Source: Vibrio ponticus
Lineage (GTDB): Bacteria > Pseudomonadota > Gammaproteobacteria > Enterobacterales > Vibrionaceae
DNA: 64,000 nucleotides
NCBI RefSeq assembly: GCF_009938225.1
Contig: NZ_AP019657.1
Location: forward strand, 2,976,001 to 3,040,000
Direction: 5' to 3'
In this document: in pieces, positions 27,865 through 36,565 of the stretch
How positions within the stretch are numbered: position 1 is the stretch's first letter
Layout of the letters: every line of letters begins with the position of its first letter
Program-made: the position numbers and the translations under genes
Notes under the pieces: generated by a model
Seen by the model: only the letters and a program-made list of their open reading frames with translations
Database searches by the model: none
Told to the model about the DNA's origin: nothing

Positions 27865-28037
27865 TTGCTTTCCTTAAAGTTGCCGCGGGTTGCGGTGCAT
27901 CAATGCTGACCAGGGTGGAAGAATGGTGTCAGTTATCTGCCAATGACATCATGACTCGCTTGAACACTATCACTCTGCCTTGTAATTCTGCGTTGTTTGG
28001 CTTCGGTGGAGGAGGGCTATCGGGTTGTGGTTGCTAA

Positions 28038-28066
28038 GCCTCTCAACCATATATGGGCTGAGAGGC
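28038..28066 (-). terminator. Hairpin after the outer-membrane barrel gene
   Basis: GCCTCTCA and TGAGAGGC pair perfectly around a 13-base loop, 14 bases after the stop codon on the minus strand. There is no T run, so it may be a weak terminator or a stability element. Confidence 0.4.
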
Positions 28067-28080
28067 TGGCATCTTGTGTT

Positions 28081-28896
28081 TTAGAAGCTGTAACCGACAC
28101 CCACCGCTAAACCACCAGCGTTGCCGTCCATCGCCACTGAATAGTTGTTCATGTAGCGGTATTCAACGAAGGCGTTGAAGTTTTGGGAAATTATCCAGTC
28201 TAGGTTGACGATCGCCGCGTAGCCGGCATCACGATCGACCATGACAAATTCTTTGTAATCATCAGGACGAGCAAATTGATAATCTAAACCCGCATTAAGA
28301 AGAAATGATTGGTTTAGCCATGTCAGTGGGTATTGCGCGGTAATTACCGCCGTCATGCCTGATAGACCGGAATGATCGGTGTGAATGGCTAACTCCGTTT
28401 CTGGGTTAGGTTGGTCAGGAAGTACCAGACTTGCCATACCAAAGTTATGGTGAATACCGACAGCAGGCTTAAGTTGCAGTGAGCCGATATTCCAGTCATA
28501 GCTGATCCCCACATAGAGGTCGTTCGCGGTCATGACGGTGCTTGTTGCGAGGGTATTTTGTGCCCAGGCATTGAAGTTGCTATCCCCTAAGTTCTTATGC
28601 GTTACGGTGCGAACGGTTATGGTCTCCATATCATCGAAATCATTTTTTGATAACTTAGTGAAGTTAGAGGCATCAATGATAGCGACCCATTCACCCCAAT
28701 CTTTGATCGCTGCGTGGCTGTATTGAATGACACCCGTATCGAAAGCAAAACCTTGTGATTGTTCGGTTGCCCCCTCAGACCAATCCATATAATAAACAGA
28801 AACACGATCGAGAGTTTTCGCGTCATTAGGAAGAATTAACGCATGTGTTGATGCTGAACAAAATAAAGCTAATGCGGCAATATGTTTTAATTTCAT
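28081..28896 (-). CDS. Outer-membrane beta-barrel protein, Tsx-like
   Basis: A 271-residue protein with a signal peptide (MKLKHIAALALFCSASTHA, cleavage probably after Ala19) and alternating hydrophobic/polar strands, ending GGLAVGVGYSF with a C-terminal aromatic residue recognised by the BAM machinery. Acidic and Trp/Tyr-rich strands (YYMDWSEG, YVGISYDWNIG, AFVEYRYMNNYS) resemble Tsx-type substrate channels, but I cannot name a family with confidence. By context it may pass uronates or oligosaccharides. Preceded by a 349-base gap containing the terminator of the upstream operon and its own promoter region. Confidence 0.7.
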   Translation of the reverse strand: MKLKHIAALALFCSASTHALILPNDAKTLDRVSVYYMDWSEGATEQSQGFAFDTGVIQYSHAAIKDWGEWVAIIDASNFTKLSKNDFDDMETITVRTVTHKNLGDSNFNAWAQNTLATSTVMTANDLYVGISYDWNIGSLQLKPAVGIHHNFGMASLVLPDQPNPETELAIHTDHSGLSGMTAVITAQYPLTWLNQSFLLNAGLDYQFARPDDYKEFVMVDRDAGYAAIVNLDWIISQNFNAFVEYRYMNNYSVAMDGNAGGLAVGVGYSF

Positions 28897-29120
28897 TTTA
28901 AATCTACAAGGCAGGTAAGGACGGCAGATTAATGTTAATTAACTGCTATTTAATTTGTTTAAATTGATGTTTTTATCTGTTGAACAAGCTTTCGGTTTTT
29001 TAACCTTGTTCATGCTTTTTATTGATTAGGCTTGCGCTTCGATTTATAGCAATTTAATCAACAATTGGTCTGAAGAAAGATTGTGTTCGATTAAATTTTT
29101 AATTTATTTTCGTGCGCAAA
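28897..29120. other. AT-rich gap upstream of the barrel gene
   Basis: No gene seen. It contains a TTGAACAAG/CTTGTTCA inverted repeat near 28979-29011 (TGAACAAGctttcgg...aaccTTGTTCA) and only a half UxuR-like site (ATTGGTC near 29063). It should hold the promoter for the gene at 28081-28896. Confidence 0.45.
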
Positions 29121-29160
29121 ATCAAAAAAGGAGCCGTTATAAACGACACCTTTTTGATTA
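29121..29160 (-). terminator. Terminator of the oxidoreductase/isomerase operon
   Basis: On the minus strand AAAGGTGTCGTT and AACGGCTCCTTT pair with two mismatches around a short loop and lead into TTTTGATTTTG, about 85 bases after the last isomerase gene. Confidence 0.7.
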
Positions 29161-29245
29161 GTTAACCCAGGTTGGCGAATTTAATTAATATTGGTTAAGG
29201 TGTTTTACTTCAACACAATATTTACACCTGTGGGTGATATGCACC

Positions 29246-30121
29246 TTATGCGTGAGCAATATTCTGGCTAGCAAGAATAGTCTTTAACGCATCAACCGCG
29301 ATACCAAACTTACCAGCATCACTTTGCTCTAACTCTTCCACTTCACCTTCTTCAATGTTTTCAAGTGCAGCGAAGCCAGCAAAGTTACCTAGATGAGGTT
29401 CTAGAGATAAGAAACCGTGGTAATCTCGCTCAGTCGTCAGTTCTTTGATGATTTGACTAATCTGACCGTCACCTTCACCAGCAGGCACGACAACGCTATC
29501 AGACGAACGCGCATCTTTGATGTGGTAGTAAGCCACATGGTCCTTTAGCAGTGAGTAAGTAACGAACGGGTTTTCACCGCACTGCACAAAGTTAGCTGGG
29601 TCAAAAACAAGCTTAAAGTTGTCGCAATTCACTTTTTCAACCAGATTCAGACAACGTGCAGACGTGTCACCGTAAATGTCTTTTTCATTTTCATGAAGCA
29701 GAGTGATATCGTATGGTGATGCGATTGCTGATAGCTCTTTCAAGCGACTGATGACGTCATCAGCATAATCGTCATGATTGGTCTCTTTTTCCATAAAGAA
29801 ACTAAAGATACGCATGTACTTAGATTCAAGGATTTTCGCGACTTCTAGTAGCTGAACGAACATCGCTTTGTGAGCTTCAAAATCATCTTTCAGATAAATC
29901 TTACCAACAGGTGAGCCAAGCGATGAAATTTTAAAGCCACGTGCATCAAGCTGTTTTTTAATTTCAACAGCTTCTTCTACAGTGACTTCACTAATGTTTT
30001 TGCCGTTAACACCACGCATTTCAATATGCTTGATACCATGTGTGTCAAGAACATCCATTTGTGTGGTTAGGTCCATATCAATTTCATCTGCAAAAGCAGA
30101 CAGCAATACGTGCTTGCTCAT
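29246..30121 (-). CDS. Sugar phosphate isomerase/epimerase-like TIM-barrel protein, second pair
   Basis: A 291-residue member of the xylose-isomerase-like/AP-endonuclease-2 superfamily. The four metal-ligand motifs are intact: LLHENEKD (Glu, about 138-146), LVFDPANF (Asp, about 172-179), YYHIKDAR (His, about 198-205) and LSLEPHLG (Glu, about 245-252). Its ATG overlaps the stop of the preceding Gfo/Idh/MocA gene by one base, so the two are translationally coupled and probably act in sequence. Such pairs occur in inositol, keto-sugar and glycoside-oxidizing pathways. Substrate unknown; uronate-related by context. Confidence 0.82.
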   Translation of the reverse strand: MSKHVLLSAFADEIDMDLTTQMDVLDTHGIKHIEMRGVNGKNISEVTVEEAVEIKKQLDARGFKISSLGSPVGKIYLKDDFEAHKAMFVQLLEVAKILESKYMRIFSFFMEKETNHDDYADDVISRLKELSAIASPYDITLLHENEKDIYGDTSARCLNLVEKVNCDNFKLVFDPANFVQCGENPFVTYSLLKDHVAYYHIKDARSSDSVVVPAGEGDGQISQIIKELTTERDYHGFLSLEPHLGNFAGFAALENIEEGEVEELEQSDAGKFGIAVDALKTILASQNIAHA

Positions 30122-31113
30122 TATTTGTCCTTGTTTCTTAATTGGTCAAGAATAGCGATTGTTTTAAGTCCTTCATCGAGATTGATGTAGTCACTTGTAT
30201 TATCAATGATTGCTTTATAGAAAGCGTTAATGGTCTTTTGATGACTCGCGCCCCAATAACTCATGCCTCGTTGATCAGGTGCGAAGTCTTCTTCTAAAAA
30301 TACAAAGTCTTTATTTTCATCTTCGATGTAAAGTTTGCCATTCATGTATTTTAGTAAGCCATTTTGGAACATAAGCTCCATCTCAACAGGGGTATTGGTT
30401 GAGTAAGCATTGGTGCCGTAGAATAATCCCTTAGCGCCATTCTTAAACTCAATATATATTTCTGCTGTATCTTCAACTTCGATATATTGTTGGAAGGCTT
30501 TTGTCGAGTAACTTCCGTTTAAAGTACGAATCTCACCACCGAGCCATTGAATGAGGTCGAGTGTATGAATGCCTTGATTGATAAGGAAACCACCACCTTC
30601 AGTTGCGTACTGACCACGCCAATCACTTTCAGCATAATATTGGATAGGCTCGCGACACCAAGTAACAAAACCTTTAATACCGATCAAGTCTCCCAAGGTA
30701 CCTTCGTCAACATAGCGACGCATGACCAAAGAGGTTGGATTTAATCGGTTCTGGAATGTTACTGCTAGCTTAGCTGTTGATTGCGAAAGGGCAGCTTGAA
30801 CCGCTTTCGACTCTTCGATGTTCATGACGACAGGCTTTTCAGTGACAACATGAATGTTGAGTGATAGCGCCTTTACAATCATTTCTTTGTGAAGATAGTG
30901 GGGTGTGCAAATATGAACGACATCTAAATCTTCATGTTCCAACATCTCGGCATAATCGGTGTATGCCTTGCAGTTCATTTCGTTGGCGACTTTAGAAACC
31001 ACATCGTTCTTTATGTCACAGACACTGACCAATAGTGCATCTGCATTTTTATTGATCGCTTCAAGGTGGATAACCGAGATGTTACCACATCCAATAAGAC
31101 CTACTTTTAACAT
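30121..31113 (-). CDS. Gfo/Idh/MocA-family oxidoreductase, second pair
   Basis: A 330-residue NAD(P)-dependent sugar dehydrogenase. The Rossmann GLIGCGNISVIHLEA motif is at 5-19, the catalytic-lysine motif TEKPVVMN at about 90-97, and the substrate-site segment GGGFLINQGIHTLDL at about 166-180 with the conserved His. The following C-terminal sheet domain mediates dimers. It is about 60 residues shorter than the paralogue at 32083. Preceded by a 100-base gap with a hairpin, followed by an overlapping isomerase gene. Members oxidize sugar hydroxyls, often at C3; the actual substrate is unknown. Confidence 0.84.
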   Translation of the reverse strand: MLKVGLIGCGNISVIHLEAINKNADALLVSVCDIKNDVVSKVANEMNCKAYTDYAEMLEHEDLDVVHICTPHYLHKEMIVKALSLNIHVVTEKPVVMNIEESKAVQAALSQSTAKLAVTFQNRLNPTSLVMRRYVDEGTLGDLIGIKGFVTWCREPIQYYAESDWRGQYATEGGGFLINQGIHTLDLIQWLGGEIRTLNGSYSTKAFQQYIEVEDTAEIYIEFKNGAKGLFYGTNAYSTNTPVEMELMFQNGLLKYMNGKLYIEDENKDFVFLEEDFAPDQRGMSYWGASHQKTINAFYKAIIDNTSDYINLDEGLKTIAILDQLRNKDK

Positions 31114-31170
31114 GGTTGATATCTCTGATAAAAAAAAAGGAATAAGAAAAGTGATACAGAGAGTGATTGA

Positions 31171-31198
31171 GTTGTGGTGCTATTTCTAACACCACAAC
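31171..31198 (-). other. Intercistronic hairpin
   Basis: GTTGTGGTG and CACCACAAC form a perfect 9-bp stem with a 10-base loop in the 100-base gap between two isomerase/oxidoreductase pairs. There is no U tract, which suggests an mRNA processing or stability element rather than a terminator. Confidence 0.55.
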
Positions 31199-31213
31199 GA
31201 CTTAAAGTAGGAC

Positions 31214-32080
31214 TTAGAAGTACTCAGAGAAACCAAGTGCTTTTAGGTTGTCCATACTGATTTGTAAAGATTCGAACGGATCACGACCGTAAGTATCATC
31301 TTGTTCGATTGGCAGGTATTTAACACCAGTGCGCTCACAAGCTTCGATGATTGCTTTAAAGTCAAGGTTACCTTCACCAATTTCAGCGAATTGGATTGCG
31401 TTGAAGAACACTGACATATCGCCTTTTGCAAGAGCGCCCATCATTGCTTCTGGGTCCGGTGTTGCGATACGGAAATCTTTAAGGTGAACTAACTCAGCAC
31501 GACCTTCTAGACTCTCAATCACAGTAACAGGGTTCAAACCTGAACGTTGGATCCAGTGAACATCAATTTCAAAACCGATGTTTTTAGGGTTCGTGTTTTC
31601 AAGCAGCATATCAAAGTATGACTTACCATCGACTTTATCGAACTCTAAATGGTGATTGTGGTAGAACAGCTTAATGCCTTCTGCGCTTAGCTTCTCGCCC
31701 CATTTGTCCATTTCTTTAGCAAACTGAACCACTTTCTCTGCATCACCAAACATTGAGAATGGAAGCATACCGATACGTAGGTATTCGACGTTCAAACGTT
31801 TCGCATCAGAGATGATCTTGTCGTAGTGCAAGTCAAAAGAGTCAACAGGGAAGCTTGGGTGAATCTGTTGCGTGTAAGCACTTAGAGAACAGATATTGAT
31901 ACCGAAGTCTTGAATCGCTTTTTCCATCGCGGCTACGTTTTCTTCAGACATATCAAGCTGTGAAATCTCAACAGCGTTGAATCCCATACCAGACAAAGTT
32001 TTCAGAGTTTCGTAGATACCGTTCTCTGCAACTTTATCTTTCAGCATCATCATCTGAACAGCAATTTGCGGCTTAGTCAT
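31214..32080 (-). CDS. Sugar phosphate isomerase/epimerase-like TIM-barrel protein, first pair
   Basis: A 288-residue TIM-barrel protein of the xylose-isomerase-like superfamily. Metal/active-site motifs are FYHNHHLEF (about 149-157, IolE-like), GFEIDVHWIQ (about 179-188), LVHLKDFRI (about 207-215), and YLPIEQDD (about 260-267). It starts two bases after the stop of the larger Gfo/Idh/MocA gene. It differs clearly from the isomerase at 29246, so the two pairs are probably not a recent duplication. Substrate unknown. Confidence 0.83.
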   Translation of the reverse strand: MTKPQIAVQMMMLKDKVAENGIYETLKTLSGMGFNAVEISQLDMSEENVAAMEKAIQDFGINICSLSAYTQQIHPSFPVDSFDLHYDKIISDAKRLNVEYLRIGMLPFSMFGDAEKVVQFAKEMDKWGEKLSAEGIKLFYHNHHLEFDKVDGKSYFDMLLENTNPKNIGFEIDVHWIQRSGLNPVTVIESLEGRAELVHLKDFRIATPDPEAMMGALAKGDMSVFFNAIQFAEIGEGNLDFKAIIEACERTGVKYLPIEQDDTYGRDPFESLQISMDNLKALGFSEYF

Positions 32081-32082
32081 GA

Positions 32083-33261
32083 TTAGTTCGCCTTCTGAGC
32101 TGCTTCTTCGTCAATCTTCTCTTGAAGTTTGGCGAAGTATAGGTCTTCATCGATTGGTAGTGAAACTTCTTCACCCAACCAGCTAGATAGGTGCATAGCA
32201 TTTGTGATGCTCAATGCATTGATACCTTCAGAGCCGTGAGCAACAAGTTCAGCACCATTAGTGATAGCGTCTGCAAAGTTACGCATTACATCTTTGTGTT
32301 GGATGCCCCATTGGTCAGCAAATTCAAAAGTCGTCTCAGTAACGCGGTCACCAATGCCACCGCCCATGAACAACTGTTTCATGTCATCAAATGATAGGTT
32401 TTTGCTGATTTCTTGCTCAGGTTCGTTAAGCACTTTAAGCGTAATTTTCTTGCTGCCATCAACAACAATCTTGCCCTTGTCACCAAGGATTTCAAAGCGG
32501 TCAGTACCCATAAGGTCGTGAACACAAGTGATGAATGAACCTGTTGCGCCGTTCGCGTATTCAACAAGCGCGGTTACATCATCTTCTACCGCGATGTTAC
32601 GCTGACTTCCGTAAGATGCTTTTGCTAGTACTTTGGTAGGCATACCACATAGCCATTGCCACAAGTCGATTTGGTGTGGTGCTTGGTTGATAAGAACGCC
32701 ACCGCCTTCGCCGCCCCAAGTTGCACGCCAGTCACTCATTTGGTAGTAACCTTCTGGGCGCCACCAAGTTGTGATCATCCAGTTTGTACGACGGATTTCA
32801 CCGATAACGCCTTCGTCCATTAGCTCTTTAAGCTTAATGTAAAGAGGGTTCATACGCTGGTTGAACATCATTGCGAATTTTAGCTCAGGCTTAGTTGCCG
32901 CAAATTCGTTCATTTCTTTAACTTGCTTGGTGTAAACACCTGCTGGCTTATCAACAAGCACGTGAAGGTTGCGCTTCATTGCTTCGATAGCCATTTCTGG
33001 GTGTAGGTAGTGAGGAACGACTACAAACACAGCATCAACTAGACCACTGTCCATCATTTCGATGTAATCAGTGAAGAAAGGAACATTAGGGATATTTTCT
33101 TCAGCCCAGGTTTTACGCTCAAGGCTAATATCACATACCGCACCTAATTCCATACCCTCAACTTTGCCGATGTCATTGCCCATTAGCTTACCGTGAGCTA
33201 CAACAGAAGAATACATCGAACCTTGTTGTCCAATACCAATAATGCCTACGCGAACAGTCAT
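32083..33261 (-). CDS. Gfo/Idh/MocA-family oxidoreductase, first pair
   Basis: A 392-residue dehydrogenase with Rossmann motif GIIGIGQQGSMYSS at 6-19, a DKPAGVYTK motif (about 100-108) where most relatives have EKP, and GGGVLINQAPHQIDLWQW (about 182-199) carrying the conserved His and Asp. The Asp for Glu change keeps the acidic character beside the catalytic Lys. Followed two bases later by its isomerase partner; preceded by a 323-base gap with two hairpins. Part of the operon read from the uxuA copy 2 promoter, or from an unseen internal promoter. Confidence 0.84.
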   Translation of the reverse strand: MTVRVGIIGIGQQGSMYSSVVAHGKLMGNDIGKVEGMELGAVCDISLERKTWAEENIPNVPFFTDYIEMMDSGLVDAVFVVVPHYLHPEMAIEAMKRNLHVLVDKPAGVYTKQVKEMNEFAATKPELKFAMMFNQRMNPLYIKLKELMDEGVIGEIRRTNWMITTWWRPEGYYQMSDWRATWGGEGGGVLINQAPHQIDLWQWLCGMPTKVLAKASYGSQRNIAVEDDVTALVEYANGATGSFITCVHDLMGTDRFEILGDKGKIVVDGSKKITLKVLNEPEQEISKNLSFDDMKQLFMGGGIGDRVTETTFEFADQWGIQHKDVMRNFADAITNGAELVAHGSEGINALSITNAMHLSSWLGEEVSLPIDEDLYFAKLQEKIDEEAAQKAN

Positions 33262-33584
33262 ATATACCTCAGTAATTTATTTTGATATTTATTTTATAAT
33301 TAACTTTATAAAATAAATGGTAATTCAATGCTTATTATTAAACAGTGAAGCTAATCACTGTTTTGTCAATTATGAAGCGTTGTTTTAAATACAAATTCAA
33401 CGCTTCACGATTGGTATTTTTAATTGTCTGTTGAGTGCGTGAATACAGACGATTTTTTAATCTTTTTTACTTTGCAACTTTAAGTAAAATGGCTTTTATA
33501 AATTTAAAAGGTATTTTAAGTTGCCGTTTTGTAAAATAATGAGTGTTAATTTATTTAGGTTAAACTAATACCCATCTTGTGTTG
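33262..33584 (-). other. Gap with two hairpins between the porin and the first oxidoreductase
   Basis: AT-rich, no gene. Two perfect hairpins: TGAAGCGTTG/CAACGCTTCA at 33373-33407 (10 bp) and AACAGTGA/TCACTGTT at 33341-33362 (8 bp). Neither has a clear U tract on the minus strand, so mRNA stability or processing control is more likely than full termination. No UxuR-like palindrome was found here. Confidence 0.5.
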
Positions 33585-34919
33585 TTACATGATGTTGAAT
33601 TTGTATTTGATATCTAAGTTAATATCATAGTAATCAAGATCTTCATTAACGACGCCTGTACGTTCTTCCATAGCTTTGTTAACAATCAACTGAGTAGATA
33701 TGCCTTTCAGGTTACCTTGAGTAAACTTGTGCTGGATAACTAAGTTTGCGCCCACGCCGTCAACTTCAGTTGTTTCGTGATAATTTAAGTCGCCGTCGGT
33801 CTTAACTAGAGATAGCATCGCCATCCAGTTTTCATTGAAGTTGTAACCTGCGCCAGTCGAGAACGATGTGGTGTTTTGGTAGTTGCGAGAGATTGACATA
33901 TCGAACGGGAAGCCGATATCAGTGTCGACACCACCTGCATCTATACGAGAACCAACTTGACCAAAACCAGCATTAGCAAACATCTTGCCTTTTGCGTAGG
34001 TAATTTGACCAGAAACTACATAAGTAGAATCGTCCTTACCTGTCGGTTGAGCGTCTTTGGTATAGCCCAATAGACTACCGTAGAACGCACGACCATCGAG
34101 CTTAATAAAGGATTTATCATCATTTACCCAAGCGTAATCGGTATTCATTTGTGCCTGAACAGCAACATCACCTTGATAGCTCATACCAACAGCAAAGTGT
34201 TTCATCGGATCGTCATACACGTATGCAGAGAAGTATTTTTCGCTTTTATCACCGTTAGCGACTGCTTCATCAACCATTTCAGTGTAGTAACCACCGCCGA
34301 ACTTGTTCGTAATCGCACCATAGAAGTGTGAATTTTCAGTTGGTGAATAGCGAAGCATTGCACCCTCGCGCATGTAAGGCATGGTACGAATTGAACTGTA
34401 CTCCAATAGTGGCACTACATGATCGATAGTACCGTGTCCAAAATCGACCCCAAAGCGACCTAATTTTAACTCTACGTTATCGGTAGGTTTTAAGTTCAAC
34501 GACCCACCAAACAATGAGAACGATTCAGCACTACCGCTACTTTCATCTAAGTAGAAACGACTCGTTGCGCTAGATGGTGACCACAGTTTTTGGACTGTAT
34601 AACCGTATGCTTGAACATCTAACCACGGCAGTAGACCGTCAGTTTCGTAATCTAGCATGGCGCCTTGAACCCATGCTTTTACGTCTCCAGCTTGGCAGTC
34701 GCGATCAATTGGTGTGGTAATTGGGTTACCATTTTTGTCGTAATCACCATCTCCACATGCACTAGGGCGATCCGCTATACGTAATTCATTATGTAGTTTG
34801 AGAGTCAAAGACTGATCAAATTCACCGACCGATTCAGATGCAATAGCGCTATTTGTTAGGGCAAGAGTAATAGCCGATGCTAATATTCCTTTGTTCATTA
34901 TAATTCTTTTCAATTTCAT
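33585..34919 (-). CDS. OprD-like outer-membrane porin
   Basis: A 444-residue beta-barrel protein with a signal peptide (cleavage probably after ...NSAIA). OprD-like features are the Leu-Lys-rich first strands (LTLKLHNELRIADRP), WVQGAMLDYETDGLLPWLDVQAYGYTVQKLW, LGRFGVDFGHG, and many short amphipathic strands ending in a C-terminal hydrophobic residue (YDINLDIKYKFNIM). The family passes acidic sugars or amino acids across the outer membrane; uronate or oligouronate uptake is inferred from the locus. An alternative ATG at 34898 (MNKGILAS) gives a more typical signal peptide, and neither ribosome-binding site is strong. Confidence 0.78.
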   Translation of the reverse strand: MKLKRIIMNKGILASAITLALTNSAIASESVGEFDQSLTLKLHNELRIADRPSACGDGDYDKNGNPITTPIDRDCQAGDVKAWVQGAMLDYETDGLLPWLDVQAYGYTVQKLWSPSSATSRFYLDESSGSAESFSLFGGSLNLKPTDNVELKLGRFGVDFGHGTIDHVVPLLEYSSIRTMPYMREGAMLRYSPTENSHFYGAITNKFGGGYYTEMVDEAVANGDKSEKYFSAYVYDDPMKHFAVGMSYQGDVAVQAQMNTDYAWVNDDKSFIKLDGRAFYGSLLGYTKDAQPTGKDDSTYVVSGQITYAKGKMFANAGFGQVGSRIDAGGVDTDIGFPFDMSISRNYQNTTSFSTGAGYNFNENWMAMLSLVKTDGDLNYHETTEVDGVGANLVIQHKFTQGNLKGISTQLIVNKAMEERTGVVNEDLDYYDINLDIKYKFNIM

Positions 34920-34966
34920 TAACCTTTTGTTTGTTTCTAATTAATAGGGGATTGGTTTTTAATTAG

Positions 34967-34996
34967 TATTTAGCGGACGAGATCGACCGCTAAATA
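34967..34996 (-). other. Intercistronic hairpin between transporter and porin
   Basis: TATTTAGCGG and CCGCTAAATA form a perfect 10-bp stem with a 10-base loop, midway in the 140-base gap. No U tract follows on the minus strand. Confidence 0.55.
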
Positions 34997-35059
34997 GGTC
35001 ACGATTATTGTGTTATTATTATTTTGATTGTTGAGTATTTATTACTCAGATTGTTTGAA

Positions 35060-36511
35060 TTAGCACTTGTCGCCTAATTTCATCATTGCTTGGTTGTGCT
35101 TAACGATTTCTTCACGTTTTTCAGGCGTTAGGTTCCAAATAAACTTGAAGATTAGCCACATCAAGCCTGCTGCAACTGCTGGCATCAAGAATACGATAGC
35201 GTGTAAGCCTTGTTGTGTTTCAATCGTTTGCGTTGCTAGCGTCGCGTTGTAACCGACGATAGTCACACCAACACCACCAACTAGACCCGCTAGAGCACCC
35301 GCTAGTTTACGAGACAGAGAGTAAGCAGAGTAGATAACACCCGCTTCACGTTTGCCTGTTTTGTAATGGTTGTATTCGATACAGTCAGCAACTAGCGCCC
35401 ACATTACACCGACACTGAACATGCTGAATATTTTTTCAACACAGTAGAAAACTAGATATTGTGTTGGTGTAGATACTAGGAAGTAACCAGCCGTACAGAA
35501 GATTAGAGAACCCGCACAACACCACAGGATAAGAAGACGGTTACCGAACTTATCAACCAGTTTAGGGCTGAATTTCATAATCAATGCCATTACTGTCAAG
35601 TCAATAAAACCAGTGTAAGCAAGGATGTGCATTGCGTTGTCTAAGTTACTACGGATGTAGAATATTAGAACGCCACTAATACCGTAAAGTGCTGTTAGTG
35701 ATACAAGACCAGCCAGAGCTGCCGCAATGAGAAGACGGTTAGTAAAGATAGAACGAATCTGCTCTTTAAATGGGGTCATTGGTTGTGGTTCTGGCTTGAT
35801 GTTCTCTTTAGTGTTTAAGAACGCCAGTGTGTGAGAAGTAATACCTAGAATACTACAAGCAACCGCACCAACTAAGTATGCTGTTTTCATATCATCCGCG
35901 AAGAGAACGAAAGCAATTGGTAATGCAGTTTTGATGATCGTACCCGCTAGAATCGCACCAAATACACGGAAGTTAGAAAGTGCTAGACCCTCAGCCGCAT
36001 CTTGCGTCATTGAAGAGGCAAGTGAACCATAAGGAATGTTAACAAAGGTGTAACACATACCCCAGATGATGTATGTCGCTGACATCCATGCAATCTTAGC
36101 GTTCATTGATTCTAGTGAATCTGGAACCAAGAACATCAATACCGCTGCAGCTGCAAGCATGAACGTACCTTTTAATAGGTAAGGTCGATACTTATCTGCG
36201 GTTGGATCGTTTTTCTTGACGTATGCGCGTTCTGAGATTGTACCCATGATCGGGTCATTACAACCATCCCAGATACGAGCAACAAGGAATAAAACCCCCA
36301 CTGCTGCTGCAGATACGCCGATAACATCTACATAAAACGCCATGAAAAATGTAGAAGATAAAGCAAATGACATGTTATTGCCGATGTCACCGAACATATA
36401 TCCAATTTTATTTCTTAAACATAATTTCTTATTCGGGTTACTCGTATCAACCTTATTAAAAAAGTTCCAGAGCCATGACCTTTGTTGCGGGGTAGCTGTT
36501 ATTGTACTCAT
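35060..36511 (-). CDS. GPH-family (glycoside-pentoside-hexuronide) cation symporter
   Basis: A 483-residue inner-membrane transporter of the MelB/GusB/XylP family within the major facilitator superfamily, with about 12 membrane segments. Family signs are GYMFGDIGNNMSFALSS (about 32-48), ARIWDGCNDPIMG (about 82-94, with the cation-site acidic residues), KYRPYLL and VNIPYGSLASSMT. By location, with porin and uronate enzymes, the cargo is likely a hexuronide or uronate oligomer; the sequence alone does not give it. The ribosome-binding site GGAAG precedes the ATG. Second gene after uxuA copy 2. Confidence 0.86.
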   Translation of the reverse strand: MSTITATPQQRSWLWNFFNKVDTSNPNKKLCLRNKIGYMFGDIGNNMSFALSSTFFMAFYVDVIGVSAAAVGVLFLVARIWDGCNDPIMGTISERAYVKKNDPTADKYRPYLLKGTFMLAAAAVLMFLVPDSLESMNAKIAWMSATYIIWGMCYTFVNIPYGSLASSMTQDAAEGLALSNFRVFGAILAGTIIKTALPIAFVLFADDMKTAYLVGAVACSILGITSHTLAFLNTKENIKPEPQPMTPFKEQIRSIFTNRLLIAAALAGLVSLTALYGISGVLIFYIRSNLDNAMHILAYTGFIDLTVMALIMKFSPKLVDKFGNRLLILWCCAGSLIFCTAGYFLVSTPTQYLVFYCVEKIFSMFSVGVMWALVADCIEYNHYKTGKREAGVIYSAYSLSRKLAGALAGLVGGVGVTIVGYNATLATQTIETQQGLHAIVFLMPAVAAGLMWLIFKFIWNLTPEKREEIVKHNQAMMKLGDKC

Positions 36512-36529
36512 AATTAAACTTCCAAATTT

Positions 36530-36556
36530 AGGTGGTCAGACCAATTCCGACCACCT
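36530..36556 (-). other. Intercistronic hairpin between uxuA copy 2 and the GPH transporter
   Basis: AGGTGGTC and GACCACCT form a perfect 8-bp stem with an 11-base loop immediately after the uxuA stop codon. No U tract, so stability or processing is more likely than termination. Confidence 0.5.
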
Positions 36557-36565
36557 TTAATCTAT

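Noticed and set aside
29061..29072. ATTGGTCTGAAG as a UxuR-like operator before the outer-membrane barrel gene
   Set aside because: Only one half-site matches; the second arm is absent.
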